64,000 nt of DNA from Pseudomonas orientalis (GCF_001439815.1 NZ_JYLM01000002.1:310001-374000); one strand, 5' to 3'; positions 46,017 to 54,170 are shown, numbered from the stretch's first letter. Notes: generated by a model not told the origin, from the letters alone. A program made the numbers and translations.

Positions 46017-47159
46017 TTATTCCTTTACGAGCGGGCTGTCGTCCACTTCTACTTTTTCACCGGGGCGTGCATGTTGCAGGCCCTCGACGATAATGCGGTC
46101 ACCGGGCTTGAGGCCGCTGCTGACGATCCAGCGATCCTCGATCACCGCGCCCAGCTCAACCGGCTGCTGGCGTACGGTCTGCTCGCCTTCCAGCACCAGC
46201 ACCATGGGGATGCCGGCGCTGTCGCGGGTGATGGCGCGTTGCGGCACGCTCAGGCCTTGCCTGTCGACCGCCTGTTCCAGGCGTACCCGCACAAAGCTGC
46301 CGGGCAGCAGGTCGAGGTCCGGGTTGGGAAACTCGCTGCGCAGGATGATCTGCCCGGTGCCCGGGTCGACGCTGATCTCGGCGAACAGCAACTTGCCCGG
46401 CAGCGGGTACAGGCTGCCGTCGTCCTGGATCAGGGTGGCCTTGGCCTGGTCCTGGCCGACCTGTTTCAAACTGCCGGCTCGGAAGGCACGGCGCAGGTCA
46501 TTGAGCTCGCGGGTCGACTGGGTCAGGTCGGCGTGGATCGGGTCCAGTTGCTGGATGATCGCCAGCGGGGTGGCTTCGTTCTGGCCGACCAGCGCACCTT
46601 CGGTCACCAGGGCGCGGCCGATGCGCCCGGAAATCGGTGCGGTCACGGTGGCGTAGCCCAGGTTTAACCTGGCGCGCTCGACGGCGGCCTTGTTGGCGGC
46701 GACTTCGGCGTTGGTCTGGCGCAAAGCGGCGCGGGCGTTGTCGTATTCCTGGCCGCTGATGGCGTTGCCTTCTACCAACTGACTGTAGCGTTGCTCCTGC
46801 AGGCGCGCCTGGAATGCATTGGCCTCGGCCTTGCTCAGGTTGGCCTGGGCACTGTCGAGGTCAGCCTTGAAGGGCGCCGGGTCGATGCGAAACAGCACGT
46901 CGCCCTGTTTGACGTCACGACCTTCTTTGAACACGCGTTGCATCACCACCCCGGCCACCCGGGCGCGCACCTCGGCAATGCGCGGCGCGGCGATGCGCCC
47001 GCTCAATTCGCTGGTGATGGACAGGGGCTTGGCCTGCAGCGTCTCGATGCGCACTTTGGCCAGGGGCATTTGGGGCGCCTCGGCTGTGGACTTGTCACAC
47101 GCGCCGAGCGCCAGTGCGAGGGCCAACAGGCAAAACGGCGCAAACAGATTCTTCGACAT
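46017..47159 (-). CDS. RND efflux periplasmic adaptor (MexM-like)
   Basis: A 380-residue membrane fusion lipoprotein joining the permease to an outer-membrane channel. Translation from ATG 47159 gives MSKNLFAPFCLLALALALGACDKS with lipobox LGAC. The lipoyl domain halves EVRARVAGVVMQRVFKEGRDVKQGDVLFRIDPAPF and YATVTAPISGRIGRALVTEGALV flank an alpha-helical hairpin (FKADLDSAQANLSKAEANAFQARLQEQRYSQLVEG). An in-frame extension up to 47459 is rejected because it reads through a REPIN. The gene starts the pump operon and is divergent from the two-component regulator genes. Confidence 0.92.
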   Translation of the reverse strand: MSKNLFAPFCLLALALALGACDKSTAEAPQMPLAKVRIETLQAKPLSITSELSGRIAAPRIAEVRARVAGVVMQRVFKEGRDVKQGDVLFRIDPAPFKADLDSAQANLSKAEANAFQARLQEQRYSQLVEGNAISGQEYDNARAALRQTNAEVAANKAAVERARLNLGYATVTAPISGRIGRALVTEGALVGQNEATPLAIIQQLDPIHADLTQSTRELNDLRRAFRAGSLKQVGQDQAKATLIQDDGSLYPLPGKLLFAEISVDPGTGQIILRSEFPNPDLDLLPGSFVRVRLEQAVDRQGLSVPQRAITRDSAGIPMVLVLEGEQTVRQQPVELGAVIEDRWIVSSGLKPGDRIIVEGLQHARPGEKVEVDDSPLVKE

Positions 47160-47312
47160 GCTCTTATCCCAATATTGACTGGCGCATCCTAAAGTCACCT
47201 GCGCCGTGGTGCTGTGAAGCTGTGTAGCTCGTGTGTGAAGAAATGTAAGGGTCGGGGCGCTTGGCCTCGGGGCCGTATATCCTTGCACAACCTTGCTTGC
47301 AACGAAGATCAA

Positions 47313-47403
47313 ATGTGGGAGGGGGCTTGCCCCCGATGACAGGGTGCCAGTCGACTTTTGATTAGCTGACACACCGCTATCGGGGGCAAGCCCCCTCCCA
47401 CAT
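47313..47403. repeat. REPIN in the divergent pump/regulator promoter region
   Basis: ATGTGGGAGGGGGCTTGCCC and its complement enclose an inner partial stem (GTCGACTTTTGATTAGCTGAC). It fills much of the 289-base gap between mexM-like and the response regulator gene and ends only 45 bases before the regulator start. Confidence 0.87.
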
Positions 47404-47448
47404 GGGATTTGTGTACGACACCTCACTGTATTTTCTGGAAACACCTTC

Positions 47449-48150
47449 ATGCCCAACATCCTCCTGGTGGAAGACGACGCCGCACTCTCCGAGTTGATTG
47501 CCAGCTACCTGGAGCGCAATGGCTACCACGTCAGCGTGCTCAGCCGTGGCGACCTGGTCCGTGAACGGGCGCGGCTGAACCCGCCGGACCTGGTGATCCT
47601 CGACCTGATGCTGCCCGGCCTCGACGGCCTGCAGGTGTGCCGCCTGCTGCGTGCGGACTCGGCGGGCCTGCCGATCCTGATGCTCACGGCCCGTGACGAC
47701 AGCCACGATCAGGTCCTGGGCCTGGAAATGGGCGCCGACGATTATGTGACCAAACCCTGTGAGCCCCGCGTGCTGCTCGCCCGTGTGCGCACCTTGCTGC
47801 GCCGCAGCAGCCTGTCGGAGCCGCAGGTGGCCAGCGACCTTATCATCATGGGCAACCTGTGCATCGACCTGTCCGAGCGCACCGTGACCTGGCGCGAGCA
47901 GGCGGTGGAGTTGTCCAGCGGCGAGTACAACCTGCTGGTGGTGCTGGCGCGCCATGCCGGTGAAGTGCTCAGTCGCGACCAGATCCTGCAGCGTCTGCGC
48001 GGCATCGAGTTCAACGGCACCGACCGTTCGGTGGACGTGGCCATCTCCAAGCTGCGCCGCAAGTTCGACGACCACGCCGGTGAAGCGCGCAAGATCAAGA
48101 CGGTGTGGGGCAAGGGCTACCTGTTCAGCCGTTCCGAGTGGGAATGCTGA
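47449..48150 (+). CDS. OmpR-family response regulator
   Basis: A 233-residue two-component regulator. The receiver domain has the acidic pocket LLVEDDAAL, the phosphoryl-accepting Asp52 in LVILDLMLPGLDGLQVC, and the conserved Lys in DYVTKPCEPRVLLARVRTLL. The C-terminal winged helix ends SVDVAISKLRRKFDDHAGEARKIKTVWGKGYLFS. It is 3 bases from the sensor kinase gene and divergent from the RND pump operon, which it probably regulates; the same arrangement (PA1437) exists in P. aeruginosa. Its promoter must lie within 45 bases of the REPIN or beyond it. Confidence 0.93.
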   Translation: MPNILLVEDDAALSELIASYLERNGYHVSVLSRGDLVRERARLNPPDLVILDLMLPGLDGLQVCRLLRADSAGLPILMLTARDDSHDQVLGLEMGADDYVTKPCEPRVLLARVRTLLRRSSLSEPQVASDLIIMGNLCIDLSERTVTWREQAVELSSGEYNLLVVLARHAGEVLSRDQILQRLRGIEFNGTDRSVDVAISKLRRKFDDHAGEARKIKTVWGKGYLFSRSEWEC

Positions 48151-48153
48151 GCC

Positions 48154-49455
48154 ATGTTCCGTGTGCTGCTGCGCCTCTACCTGATTACCATCGTCACCTA
48201 CAGCGCGGCGATTTACCTGATCCCCAAGCTGGTGATCCAGCTGTTCGAACACCGCTATATGGCCTACAACGTCGAACAGTCCCGTGGCCAGCAAAGACTC
48301 ATTGTCAAGCAATACCTGCGCGCGCCGGTGGAACGCTGGTCCCAGGTCACCGAGCAACTGAGCCGCGACTTCGCGCCGTTGAAGGTGCAATTGCTGCTGC
48401 GCCAGGATGCGCGCTACACACCGGCCGAGGAGCAATTGCTCGAGCAGGGCAAACCGGTGATCCGCCTGGGCGAGTGGGGCTGGATGGAAGAAGTCAGTTC
48501 GCCGATCAACGAGCAGTTCGCGGTCAAGCTGATCATCCCGCCGGACCCGCTGGACATGAACCTGCTGTACTGGTCGATGAACGTGCTGGTCGGCGCTGCG
48601 CTGCTGGCCTGCCTGCTGGTATGGTTGCGCCCCCACTGGCGCGACCTGGAGCGCCTGAAAAGCACCGCCGCGCAGTTGGGCAAGGGCAACCTGGGCGAAC
48701 GCACGCAGATTGCGCCGAGTTCCAGCATCGGCAGCCTGGCGGCGGTATTCGACACCATGGCCAATGATATCGAGCACCTGTTGAACCAGCAGCGCGACCT
48801 GCTCAACGCGGTGTCCCACGAACTGCGCACACCCCTGACCCGCCTGGATTTCGGCCTGGCCCTGGCGCTGTCGGAAGATTTGCCCGCAGCCAGCCGCGAA
48901 CGTCTGCACAGCCTGGTGGCGCATATTCGTGAACTGGATGAGCTGGTGCTGGAATTGCTCTCCTACAGCCGCCTGCAAAACCCGGCGCAGTTGCCCGAGC
49001 GCGTGGAGGTGGTGCTGGATGAATTCATCGACAGCGTATTGGGCAGTGTCGACGATGAACTGGAAAACCCCGATATCGTTATCGATGTGGCGCTCGACTG
49101 CGCGCTGGAGCGCTTCAGCCTTGATCCGCGCCTGACCGCCCGCGCCCTGCAGAACCTGTTGCGCAACGCCACGCGATACTGCGACAAGCGCATCCAGGTC
49201 GGCGTCAAGGTCTGCCCCAAAGGCTGTGAAATTCGCGTGGATGATGACGGCATCGGCATCCCGCCGGACCAGCGCGAACGCATCTTCGAGCCGTTCTATC
49301 GCCTGGACCGCAGCCGCGACCGCGCCACCGGTGGTTTCGGCCTGGGCCTGGCGATCAGCCGGCGCGCCCTGGAAGCCCAGGGCGGCACCTTGACCGCCGA
49401 AGCGTCACCGCTGGGCGGCGCGCGGTTTCGCGTGTGGTTGCCTACCGCCGATTGA
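48154..49455 (+). CDS. Sensor histidine kinase of the pump-linked two-component system
   Basis: A 433-residue membrane sensor kinase resembling RstB. The first membrane segment (LYLITIVTYSAAIYLIPKLVI) precedes a periplasmic domain of about 100 residues; the second is LYWSMNVLVGAALLACLLVW. A HAMP domain follows, then the H-box AVSHELRTPLTRLDFGLALA with His222. The ATP-binding N-box is ARALQNLLRNATRYC, with G-boxes VDDDGIGIPPDQRERIFEPFYRLDRSRD and GFGLGLAISRRALEAQGGTLTA. It is co-transcribed with the regulator gene. The signal is unknown. Confidence 0.93.
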   Translation: MFRVLLRLYLITIVTYSAAIYLIPKLVIQLFEHRYMAYNVEQSRGQQRLIVKQYLRAPVERWSQVTEQLSRDFAPLKVQLLLRQDARYTPAEEQLLEQGKPVIRLGEWGWMEEVSSPINEQFAVKLIIPPDPLDMNLLYWSMNVLVGAALLACLLVWLRPHWRDLERLKSTAAQLGKGNLGERTQIAPSSSIGSLAAVFDTMANDIEHLLNQQRDLLNAVSHELRTPLTRLDFGLALALSEDLPAASRERLHSLVAHIRELDELVLELLSYSRLQNPAQLPERVEVVLDEFIDSVLGSVDDELENPDIVIDVALDCALERFSLDPRLTARALQNLLRNATRYCDKRIQVGVKVCPKGCEIRVDDDGIGIPPDQRERIFEPFYRLDRSRDRATGGFGLGLAISRRALEAQGGTLTAEASPLGGARFRVWLPTAD

Positions 49456-50130
49456 TCACAGCACCTTGACCGCGCGGCCGATGGCCTGGATCGGCCCGGT
49501 CGGTTTGCCGGTGGGAGAGCCGCTCGGGTCTTCCAGCGTCAGTTCGAACAGCTGATTCGGCGCCAGCGGCGGGAGCTTGTCCAGGGGCACCGACAATGTC
49601 TGCCCCGGCCTGACCAGCCCCAGGGACACCGGTCCCTGCCAGCCATCGGCCTTGGTCCAGAATTGCAGGGCCTTGTCGGCCGGCACCTGCATCACACCCA
49701 GCGGAATCAACTGGATCCGCTGATTATCGCTGGCCTGGATCACCCAACCAGGGGCCTGGCTTTGCGGCGCCATCAGCACCACCAAAAAGCTGGGTTCGGC
49801 CATGGGCGGGCGTATCAGCAGCAGCGCGCTCAGGACCACGGTTGCCATCAGCCCCGCGGCGGCCAGGCCGCGCCAGAGCGACAGCCAATCCCACCACGCC
49901 ACGCCTTTGTGCGGTGCTGCGAGACGGCGTTCGATACGCCGCCATAACTGCGTCGAAGGGCGCACCGGTTGCGCCAGCGCCGTCAGGGGCAACAGGCGTT
50001 GCTCCCAGGCGTCCACTGCTGCGCGCAGTGCTGCATCGTGCTTTAGACGTTGCCGGACTTCGCTGCGCTGTTCGGCGGGCAGGGTGCCCAGCACGTATTC
50101 ACCGGCCAGTTCATCTAGTGTGTCGTTCAT
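49456..50130 (-). CDS. RskA-type anti-sigma factor
   Basis: A 224-residue single-pass membrane anti-sigma factor from ATG 50130 (MNDTLDELAGEYVLGTLPAE). The cytosolic region includes RLKHDAALRAAVDAWEQRLLPL and HKGVAWWDWLSLWRG. The membrane segment (LAAAGLMATVVLSALLLIRPP) is near 90-110, and the periplasmic RskA-like C-terminal domain contains LVVLMAPQSQAPGWVIQ and PLGVMQVPADKALQFWTK. Its start overlaps the sigma factor stop by 4 bases (ATGA), the standard sigma/anti-sigma coupling. It is expected to hold the ECF sigma factor inactive until an envelope signal releases it. Confidence 0.92.
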   Translation of the reverse strand: MNDTLDELAGEYVLGTLPAEQRSEVRQRLKHDAALRAAVDAWEQRLLPLTALAQPVRPSTQLWRRIERRLAAPHKGVAWWDWLSLWRGLAAAGLMATVVLSALLLIRPPMAEPSFLVVLMAPQSQAPGWVIQASDNQRIQLIPLGVMQVPADKALQFWTKADGWQGPVSLGLVRPGQTLSVPLDKLPPLAPNQLFELTLEDPSGSPTGKPTGPIQAIGRAVKVL

Positions 50131-50657
50131 GCCATGCACTCCCGCAAAGCGGCAAGGCTGCGTTTGATCCAGGCTTTGACGGTGCCCAACGGCGTGCTTA
50201 GCTTCTGCGCGATTTCGTTGTGGGAATAGCCGTCCACATAGGCATGCAGGAGGCAACTGCGGCGGGCCGGGTCGAGTTGCTCCAGGCAGGTGTGGATCTG
50301 CCCGGCGCGCGCGGCGAATTCAAAGCTATCGGCCGGTTCAGCCAGTGGCTCGTACTGATCATCCAGCGGCACCACGCGCCCGGCATTGCGCACGCCATCC
50401 AGGGCCAGATGCCGAGTCACGCTGAATACCCAACCGCGTGCAGAGCCTCGACCGGGATCAAAACTGCGCGCGCCGTGCCAGATTTTGATGAAAGCGTCAT
50501 GCACGATGTCTTCAGCCTGTGCCTTGTTCCGAGTGATCCGCAGCGCCACGCCGAGCAAGCGGCTGCTGTCATGCTCATAGAGCTGATGCAGGGCGCGGTG
50601 ATCGCCACGGGCGCAGGCCAACAGGCACATTTCGTAATCAAAGGTGATTTCAGCCAA
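50127..50657 (-). CDS. ECF sigma-70 factor
   Basis: A 176-residue extracytoplasmic-function sigma factor. Region 2 is LYEHDSSRLLGVALRITRNKAQAEDIVHDAFIKIWHGARSFDPGRGSARGWVFSVTRHLALD and region 4 is LEQLDPARRSCLLHAYVDGYSHNEIAQKLSTPLGTVKAWIKRSLAALRECM. I choose TTG 50657 (AEITFDYEMCLLACARGDH) because AGGAAG lies at a suitable distance; ATG 50630 is the alternative, giving 167 residues. The frame is open to 50864, but that part overlaps the DUF3455 gene. It is coupled to the RskA-type anti-sigma gene and preceded by the DUF3455 gene. Confidence 0.9.
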   Translation of the reverse strand: MAEITFDYEMCLLACARGDHRALHQLYEHDSSRLLGVALRITRNKAQAEDIVHDAFIKIWHGARSFDPGRGSARGWVFSVTRHLALDGVRNAGRVVPLDDQYEPLAEPADSFEFAARAGQIHTCLEQLDPARRSCLLHAYVDGYSHNEIAQKLSTPLGTVKAWIKRSLAALRECMA

Positions 50658-50695
50658 ACCAACACTTCCTGCTACTGAGTGAACGACCGTCCTGT

Positions 50696-50721
50696 GCAGG
50701 AGCGAACGCTCGCTCCTGCAT
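50696..50721. repeat. REP-like hairpin between DUF3455 and sigma genes
   Basis: TGCAGGAGCGA and TCGCTCCTGCA form an 11-bp stem with a 4-base loop, related to the GTAGGAGCGAGC-type REP. It may separate the transcript of the DUF3455 gene from that of the sigma/anti-sigma pair. Confidence 0.6.
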
Positions 50722-50742
50722 GGCCAGCGTAGCCGAGTTTGC

Positions 50743-51264
50743 TCAGTTGGCTGCCCAGAAGATGTAATCGGCCTGATACTTGACCTTTTCCTGCTGGCCC
50801 TTGTTCGAGACGGTGCATGGTGTGCCGGGTGCGACCCCGCCCTTGAGCGCAACCCGCTGTACATAAGTCACGCCGCTCATCGCACCCTTGCCCTCGGCCG
50901 GATTGGCCTTGACCAACTGATAGGGCAGGTTGCCCGGACTCGACGGTGCCACGGCCAATTGCGTGCCGGTGATCTTTGAGCCGTCCTGGGCCTGCCAGGT
51001 GGCGGGCGGGCCGAAGTAACTGCCCACGGCCTTGCCGCTACGGTCGTTGAGCACTGCTTTGGGGCCGACGAAGGTCCATTCGGTCTGGCCAGCGGCGTTG
51101 GCTTTGTCGCGGCATTCATAGGTGATTTCGCCGACACCTGTGGTTTCCATCGTTACCTTGTGGCCGTCCGGCACCCTGATGCCGTCGGGCACACCGGTCT
51201 TTGCAAAGGCGGACTGTGTGGTGATGAGCAAACCGGTCAAGCAAAGCAGCGCTTTAACGTGCAT
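50743..51264 (-). CDS. DUF3455 secreted protein of the ECF module
   Basis: A 173-residue exported protein from ATG 51264 (MHVKALLCLTGLLITTQSAFA, signal peptide; ribosome binding site AAGGAG). The DUF3455 domain is recognisable in GEITYECRDKANAAGQTEWTFVGPKAVLNDRSGKAVGSYFGPPATWQAQDGSKITG and in VTYVQRVALKGGVAPGTPC. Two Cys (ECRDK and TPCTV) could form a disulfide. It lies directly upstream of an ECF sigma/RskA pair on the same strand; such neighbours are commonly targets of the sigma factor. Function unknown. Confidence 0.88.
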   Translation of the reverse strand: MHVKALLCLTGLLITTQSAFAKTGVPDGIRVPDGHKVTMETTGVGEITYECRDKANAAGQTEWTFVGPKAVLNDRSGKAVGSYFGPPATWQAQDGSKITGTQLAVAPSSPGNLPYQLVKANPAEGKGAMSGVTYVQRVALKGGVAPGTPCTVSNKGQQEKVKYQADYIFWAAN

Positions 51265-51304
51265 GGTGTTTCTCCTTGGGTAGAACAGCGGGGTTACATC
51301 AACT

Positions 51305-51334
51305 ACTACGCAGGAGTCACACCGATTGGATGCA
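51305..51334 (-). promoter_or_regulatory. Candidate ECF-type promoter of the DUF3455 gene
   Basis: On the minus strand TGCATCC (51334-51328) and CGTAGT (51310-51305) are separated by 17 bases, an ECF-like -35/-10 pair about 40 bases upstream of the start codon. The assignment to the neighbouring sigma factor is inference. Confidence 0.4.
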
Positions 51335-51455
51335 GGGTCGTGCAAAAAAAATCGAGATTTAAAAAATGCATAAAGTCAGATCATATTGATATAAGTAGTT
51401 ATAAGAAAAATCGCTATCCTGCGGCCAGAAATTTATAAGGCCGCAGGTAGTTGTA

Positions 51456-52241
51456 ATGGATGTGGGTAATGTGGGTTTCGTGGTTGCCGGCCTGATCGTA
51501 GGTTTTATCGTGGGTATGACCGGCGTTGGTGGGGGCTCGTTGATGACGCCGATCCTGTTGTGGTTCGGGATCAATCCGGCCACCGCCGTGGGCACTGACC
51601 TGTTGTATGCCGCCATCACCAAGTCCGGTGGGGTGCTGGTGCACAGCAAGAACAGGAACATCGACTGGACCATTACCGGTTGGCTCACCCTGGGCAGCGT
51701 GCCTGCGGTGTTGCTGACCTTGTGGTTCCTCGCCAGCCTGCACACCGACCCCAGCGCAATGAATGCGGTGATCAAGCAGGCACTGGGCGTGGTGCTGCTG
51801 TTGACGGCCCTGGCAATCCTGTTCAAGAAAAGCCTGCTGGCGTTCGCCCAGCGCCATGCCGGTGACGACTATCACATGCGCCCGCGCAATCTGAATGCGT
51901 TGACCGTGGTGACGGGCGCGGTGCTCGGCACCATGGTGGCGCTGACGTCCATCGGCGCCGGCGCGCTGGGGACCGTGGCGCTGTTTATCCTGTATCCGTT
52001 TCTCGCCACGCGCCGCCTGGTCGGTACCGAGATCGCCCATGCCGTGCCGCTGACTCTGGTGGCGGGGTTGGGGCATGCGAGCATGGGCAATATGGATTGG
52101 CACCTGCTGGGTTTTCTGCTGATGGGCTCGCTGCCGGGTATTTATCTGGGCAGTCATATGACGGGCAGGATTCCGGACGGTGTGCTGCGTCCGTGTCTGG
52201 CGGTGATGTTGATGGCGGTGGGCTACAAACTGGCGTTTTAG
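51456..52241 (+). CDS. TauE/SafE-family sulfite exporter-like permease
   Basis: A 261-residue inner-membrane permease of the TauE/SafE family, with about eight membrane segments in two repeated halves. The signatures FVVAGLIVGFIVGMTGVGGGSLMTPILLWFGINPATAVGTDLLYAAITKSGG and VTGAVLGTMVALTSIGAGALGTVALFILYPFLATRRLVGTEIAHAVPLTLVAGLGH are intact. Members export sulfite, sulfoacetate or other organic anions; the substrate here is unknown. A 7-bp hairpin (TGCGGCC/GGCCGCA, 51420-51445) sits just before the start codon. It is divergent from the DUF3455 gene. Sulfur-related genes lie 2 kb away. Confidence 0.88.
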   Translation: MDVGNVGFVVAGLIVGFIVGMTGVGGGSLMTPILLWFGINPATAVGTDLLYAAITKSGGVLVHSKNRNIDWTITGWLTLGSVPAVLLTLWFLASLHTDPSAMNAVIKQALGVVLLLTALAILFKKSLLAFAQRHAGDDYHMRPRNLNALTVVTGAVLGTMVALTSIGAGALGTVALFILYPFLATRRLVGTEIAHAVPLTLVAGLGHASMGNMDWHLLGFLLMGSLPGIYLGSHMTGRIPDGVLRPCLAVMLMAVGYKLAF

Positions 52242-52256
52242 GATGGACGCGGTCCA

Positions 52257-52600
52257 GTGTGGGAGGGGGCTTGCCCCTCTGCGGTCACGGCTTCTGGCGG
52301 TTCCGCTCTTACAGCGGGTCACTTTTGGAGGGACCCAAAAGTAACCAAAAGGTCCTCGCCCCACCACTCGGCACCTCGCTTAGGCTCGGTGTGCCCACTC
52401 CGGCTTGAATCCGTGGGCCGCCGCAATGGGCCATCCCTGGCCCGGTGCGGCTAACCCGGCGTCCTGCCGGGTTACCCACGGATTCAAGCCTGCGTTCGGC
52501 CAGCGTGGTTTAACGGGGCGCCTGAGATCAAAAGCAGATCAAGATCAAGATCAAGAGCGGCTCGCTTCGCATCGTGGTTAGGGGGGCGCTGCTGCGTTGT
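52257..52600. repeat. Structured REP-bounded element, copy 3
   Basis: The left REP end is TGTGGGAGGGGGCTTGCCCC. The inner stem arms (52402-52417 with 52475-52490, 16 bp) enclose GGGCCA/TGGCCC and AACCCGGC/GCCGGGTT hairpins. The stem ACTTTTGG/CCAAAAGT is present near 52320, and a GATCAA tract at about 52525-52557. The right REP end is missing and is replaced by the second-type REPIN at 52601. No coding region in this 462-base gap is supported. Confidence 0.85.
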
Positions 52601-52698
52601 GTAGGAGCGAGCTTGCTCGCGAAAAATGTCAACGATAACGCGTGCTTTCTGGATGAACGCGGTGCCTGTGAGTTTTTCGCGAGCAAGCTCGCTCCTAC
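52601..52698. repeat. Second-type REPIN joined to element copy 3
   Basis: GTAGGAGCGAGCTTGCTCGC and its complement GCGAGCAAGCTCGCTCCTAC flank about 58 bases. It ends 5 bases before the stop codon of the sfnB-like gene. It is closely similar to 15108-15220, including the spacer (GTCAACGATAACGCGTGCTT). Confidence 0.88.
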
Positions 52699-52703
52699 AG
52701 GCA

Positions 52704-53942
52704 TTAGGCTTTCGCCGGGCCGTTGCCGATCTGCCAGACAAACGGCGGCTCGGTGCCGTTGATCACCCAGTCGCCGACGATGCGCGCCTTGTAGATCAGC
52801 GGGTTGTGCGATGACACCGTCCGCGCATTGCGCCAGTGCCGGTCCAGGGCCTTGCCTTGACGCACATCCGAGGCGCCCAGGGCGTTGAACAGTTGGCTGG
52901 TGGCCCGCTGGATCAGTTCCGACACCACCACCTGGGCCGTCGCCGATTCGATTTCAGCGGCCACGTTGGCTTCGCGTTCGGCCACCTCATCGCCACCGAA
53001 GCGTGCCAGATAAGCCCGTTGCGCCGGCAGCGCGGCATTCAATGTGCTGGCACGGGCTGCGTACACGAGCGCGGCGACTTCGCCTACTACTTGTTGCACC
53101 TGCGCGTCCTGGCTGACATGCGCGGCATTGCCGTGGCTGTAGATGCGTTTGCGCGTGCGTACCTGATGGGCCACGTCATTGAGCGCCGCGTGGCCGATGC
53201 CGGCCAGGGTGGCGAGCAGCACCAGTTGATAGAACGCAGTCTGGTATTTGAAGCGGGTGGCAAAGTCGATCACGTTTTGCCCCTCGACCACGGCATCGGT
53301 AAAGCGCGTGGTGCCGCTGCCGGTGGTGCGTTGGCCAAAGCCGTCCCAGTCATCGTTTTGCACCACCCCGGGCTGGCGCGTGCGGGTGGCGGCGATGACG
53401 TCGCCGCCGGTGTCGCTGCGCTGGGCGTATACATCGATCCAGTCGGAGAAAATGCTGCCGGTGCTGTAGAACTTTTCACCGTTGAGTGTCCAGTTGTCAC
53501 CGTCGGGGCTGACCTGGGTGATCACATCACCGATGGCCACGTTGCCGATTTCAGTCCAGGCGCAGCCGACGAGGTCGCCATCGACAAAGCGCTTGAACCA
53601 CAGGTCACGGCCGGCACTCGGCGGCGCGTTCAGGCGGTCTTCGGCAAACGCAAAATGCCCGCGCAGAGCCTGGGGCACGTTGGAGTCGGCTTCAGCCAGT
53701 TCGATCAGCAATTCAAACAGTTGCGGCAGCGACGCACCGCCACCGCCATATTCCACCGGCACCCGCACCGCGCCGAAACCGGCTTCCTTCAACCAGCGGA
53801 TCGGTTCATGGGGCAGGGTGCGGCTGAGTTCGCGCTGCACCGCGCCGTCGGCGATGCGCTGGAAGATCGGTCGGAAACGCGCGGCCAGGGCGGGGTAGTC
53901 GACGCCGATGGACAGCGGGTTGATGACGTGTTGCTCGGTCAT
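52704..53942 (-). CDS. sfnB: SfnB-like acyl-CoA dehydrogenase-fold flavoprotein
   Basis: A 412-residue flavoprotein of the acyl-CoA dehydrogenase superfamily, of the SfnB/DszC-like group acting in sulfur acquisition from organosulfur compounds. Translation starts at ATG 53942 (MTEQHVINPLSIGVDYPALA, AGGAG upstream). Features: an N-terminal helical domain, GAVRVPVEYGGGGASLPQL, WTEIGNVAIGDVITQVSPDGDNWTLNGEKFYSTGSIFSDWIDVYA and a C-terminal helical bundle with HRHWRNARTVSSHNPLIYKARIVGD-like sequence. It is divergent from sfnG and has its own sigma-54 promoter. The symbol is by resemblance and context; the exact substrate is unproven. Confidence 0.82.
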   Translation of the reverse strand: MTEQHVINPLSIGVDYPALAARFRPIFQRIADGAVQRELSRTLPHEPIRWLKEAGFGAVRVPVEYGGGGASLPQLFELLIELAEADSNVPQALRGHFAFAEDRLNAPPSAGRDLWFKRFVDGDLVGCAWTEIGNVAIGDVITQVSPDGDNWTLNGEKFYSTGSIFSDWIDVYAQRSDTGGDVIAATRTRQPGVVQNDDWDGFGQRTTGSGTTRFTDAVVEGQNVIDFATRFKYQTAFYQLVLLATLAGIGHAALNDVAHQVRTRKRIYSHGNAAHVSQDAQVQQVVGEVAALVYAARASTLNAALPAQRAYLARFGGDEVAEREANVAAEIESATAQVVVSELIQRATSQLFNALGASDVRQGKALDRHWRNARTVSSHNPLIYKARIVGDWVINGTEPPFVWQIGNGPAKA

Positions 53943-53982
53943 GGGGTGCGGCTCCTGGGCGGTGATCAAGTCCCAGGGTGCC

Positions 53983-53999
53983 TGCACAGTCCGTGCCGG
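53983..53999 (-). promoter_or_regulatory. Sigma-54 promoter of the sfnB-like gene
   Basis: On the minus strand CCGGCACGGACTGTGCA has GG and GC exactly 10 bases apart and matches most of the consensus YTGGCACGRNNNTTGCW. The predicted start is near 53973, about 30 bases before the start codon. Confidence 0.8.
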
Positions 54000-54036
54000 G
54001 CACAACGGCCCGTGTTTACGGCGCCGGGCCGCCAGC

Positions 54037-54058
54037 CACTGTTGCTCCAGCAACAGTG
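54037..54058. promoter_or_regulatory. 22-bp dyad between divergent sfn promoters
   Basis: CACTGTTGCT-CC-AGCAACAGTG is a perfect 10+10 palindrome. It lies about 75 bases upstream of the predicted sfnB start and about 130 upstream of the sfnG start, a suitable enhancer position for a shared sigma-54 activator such as SfnR. No such activator gene is in the window. Confidence 0.6.
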
Positions 54059-54153
54059 TTTGCACAAAACGCAGCCATCCAAGACAGTCGCAACACCCTG
54101 CATGACCCCGGCTATTGCTCCATAACCCACAAGGCCAGGGCTTCTGCCCGTGG

Positions 54154-54170
54154 CTGGCACGCTTGCTGCT
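54154..54170 (+). promoter_or_regulatory. Sigma-54 promoter of sfnG
   Basis: CTGGCACGCTTGCTGCT matches the -24/-12 consensus with TGGCACG intact and GG/GC 10 bases apart. The predicted start is near 54181, 27 bases before the sfnG ATG. Confidence 0.85.

Noticed and set aside
47160..47459. A 100-residue N-terminal extension of the RND adaptor
   Set aside because: The extension reads through the REPIN (CGRGLAPDSGV...) and precedes a perfect lipoprotein signal at ATG 47159.
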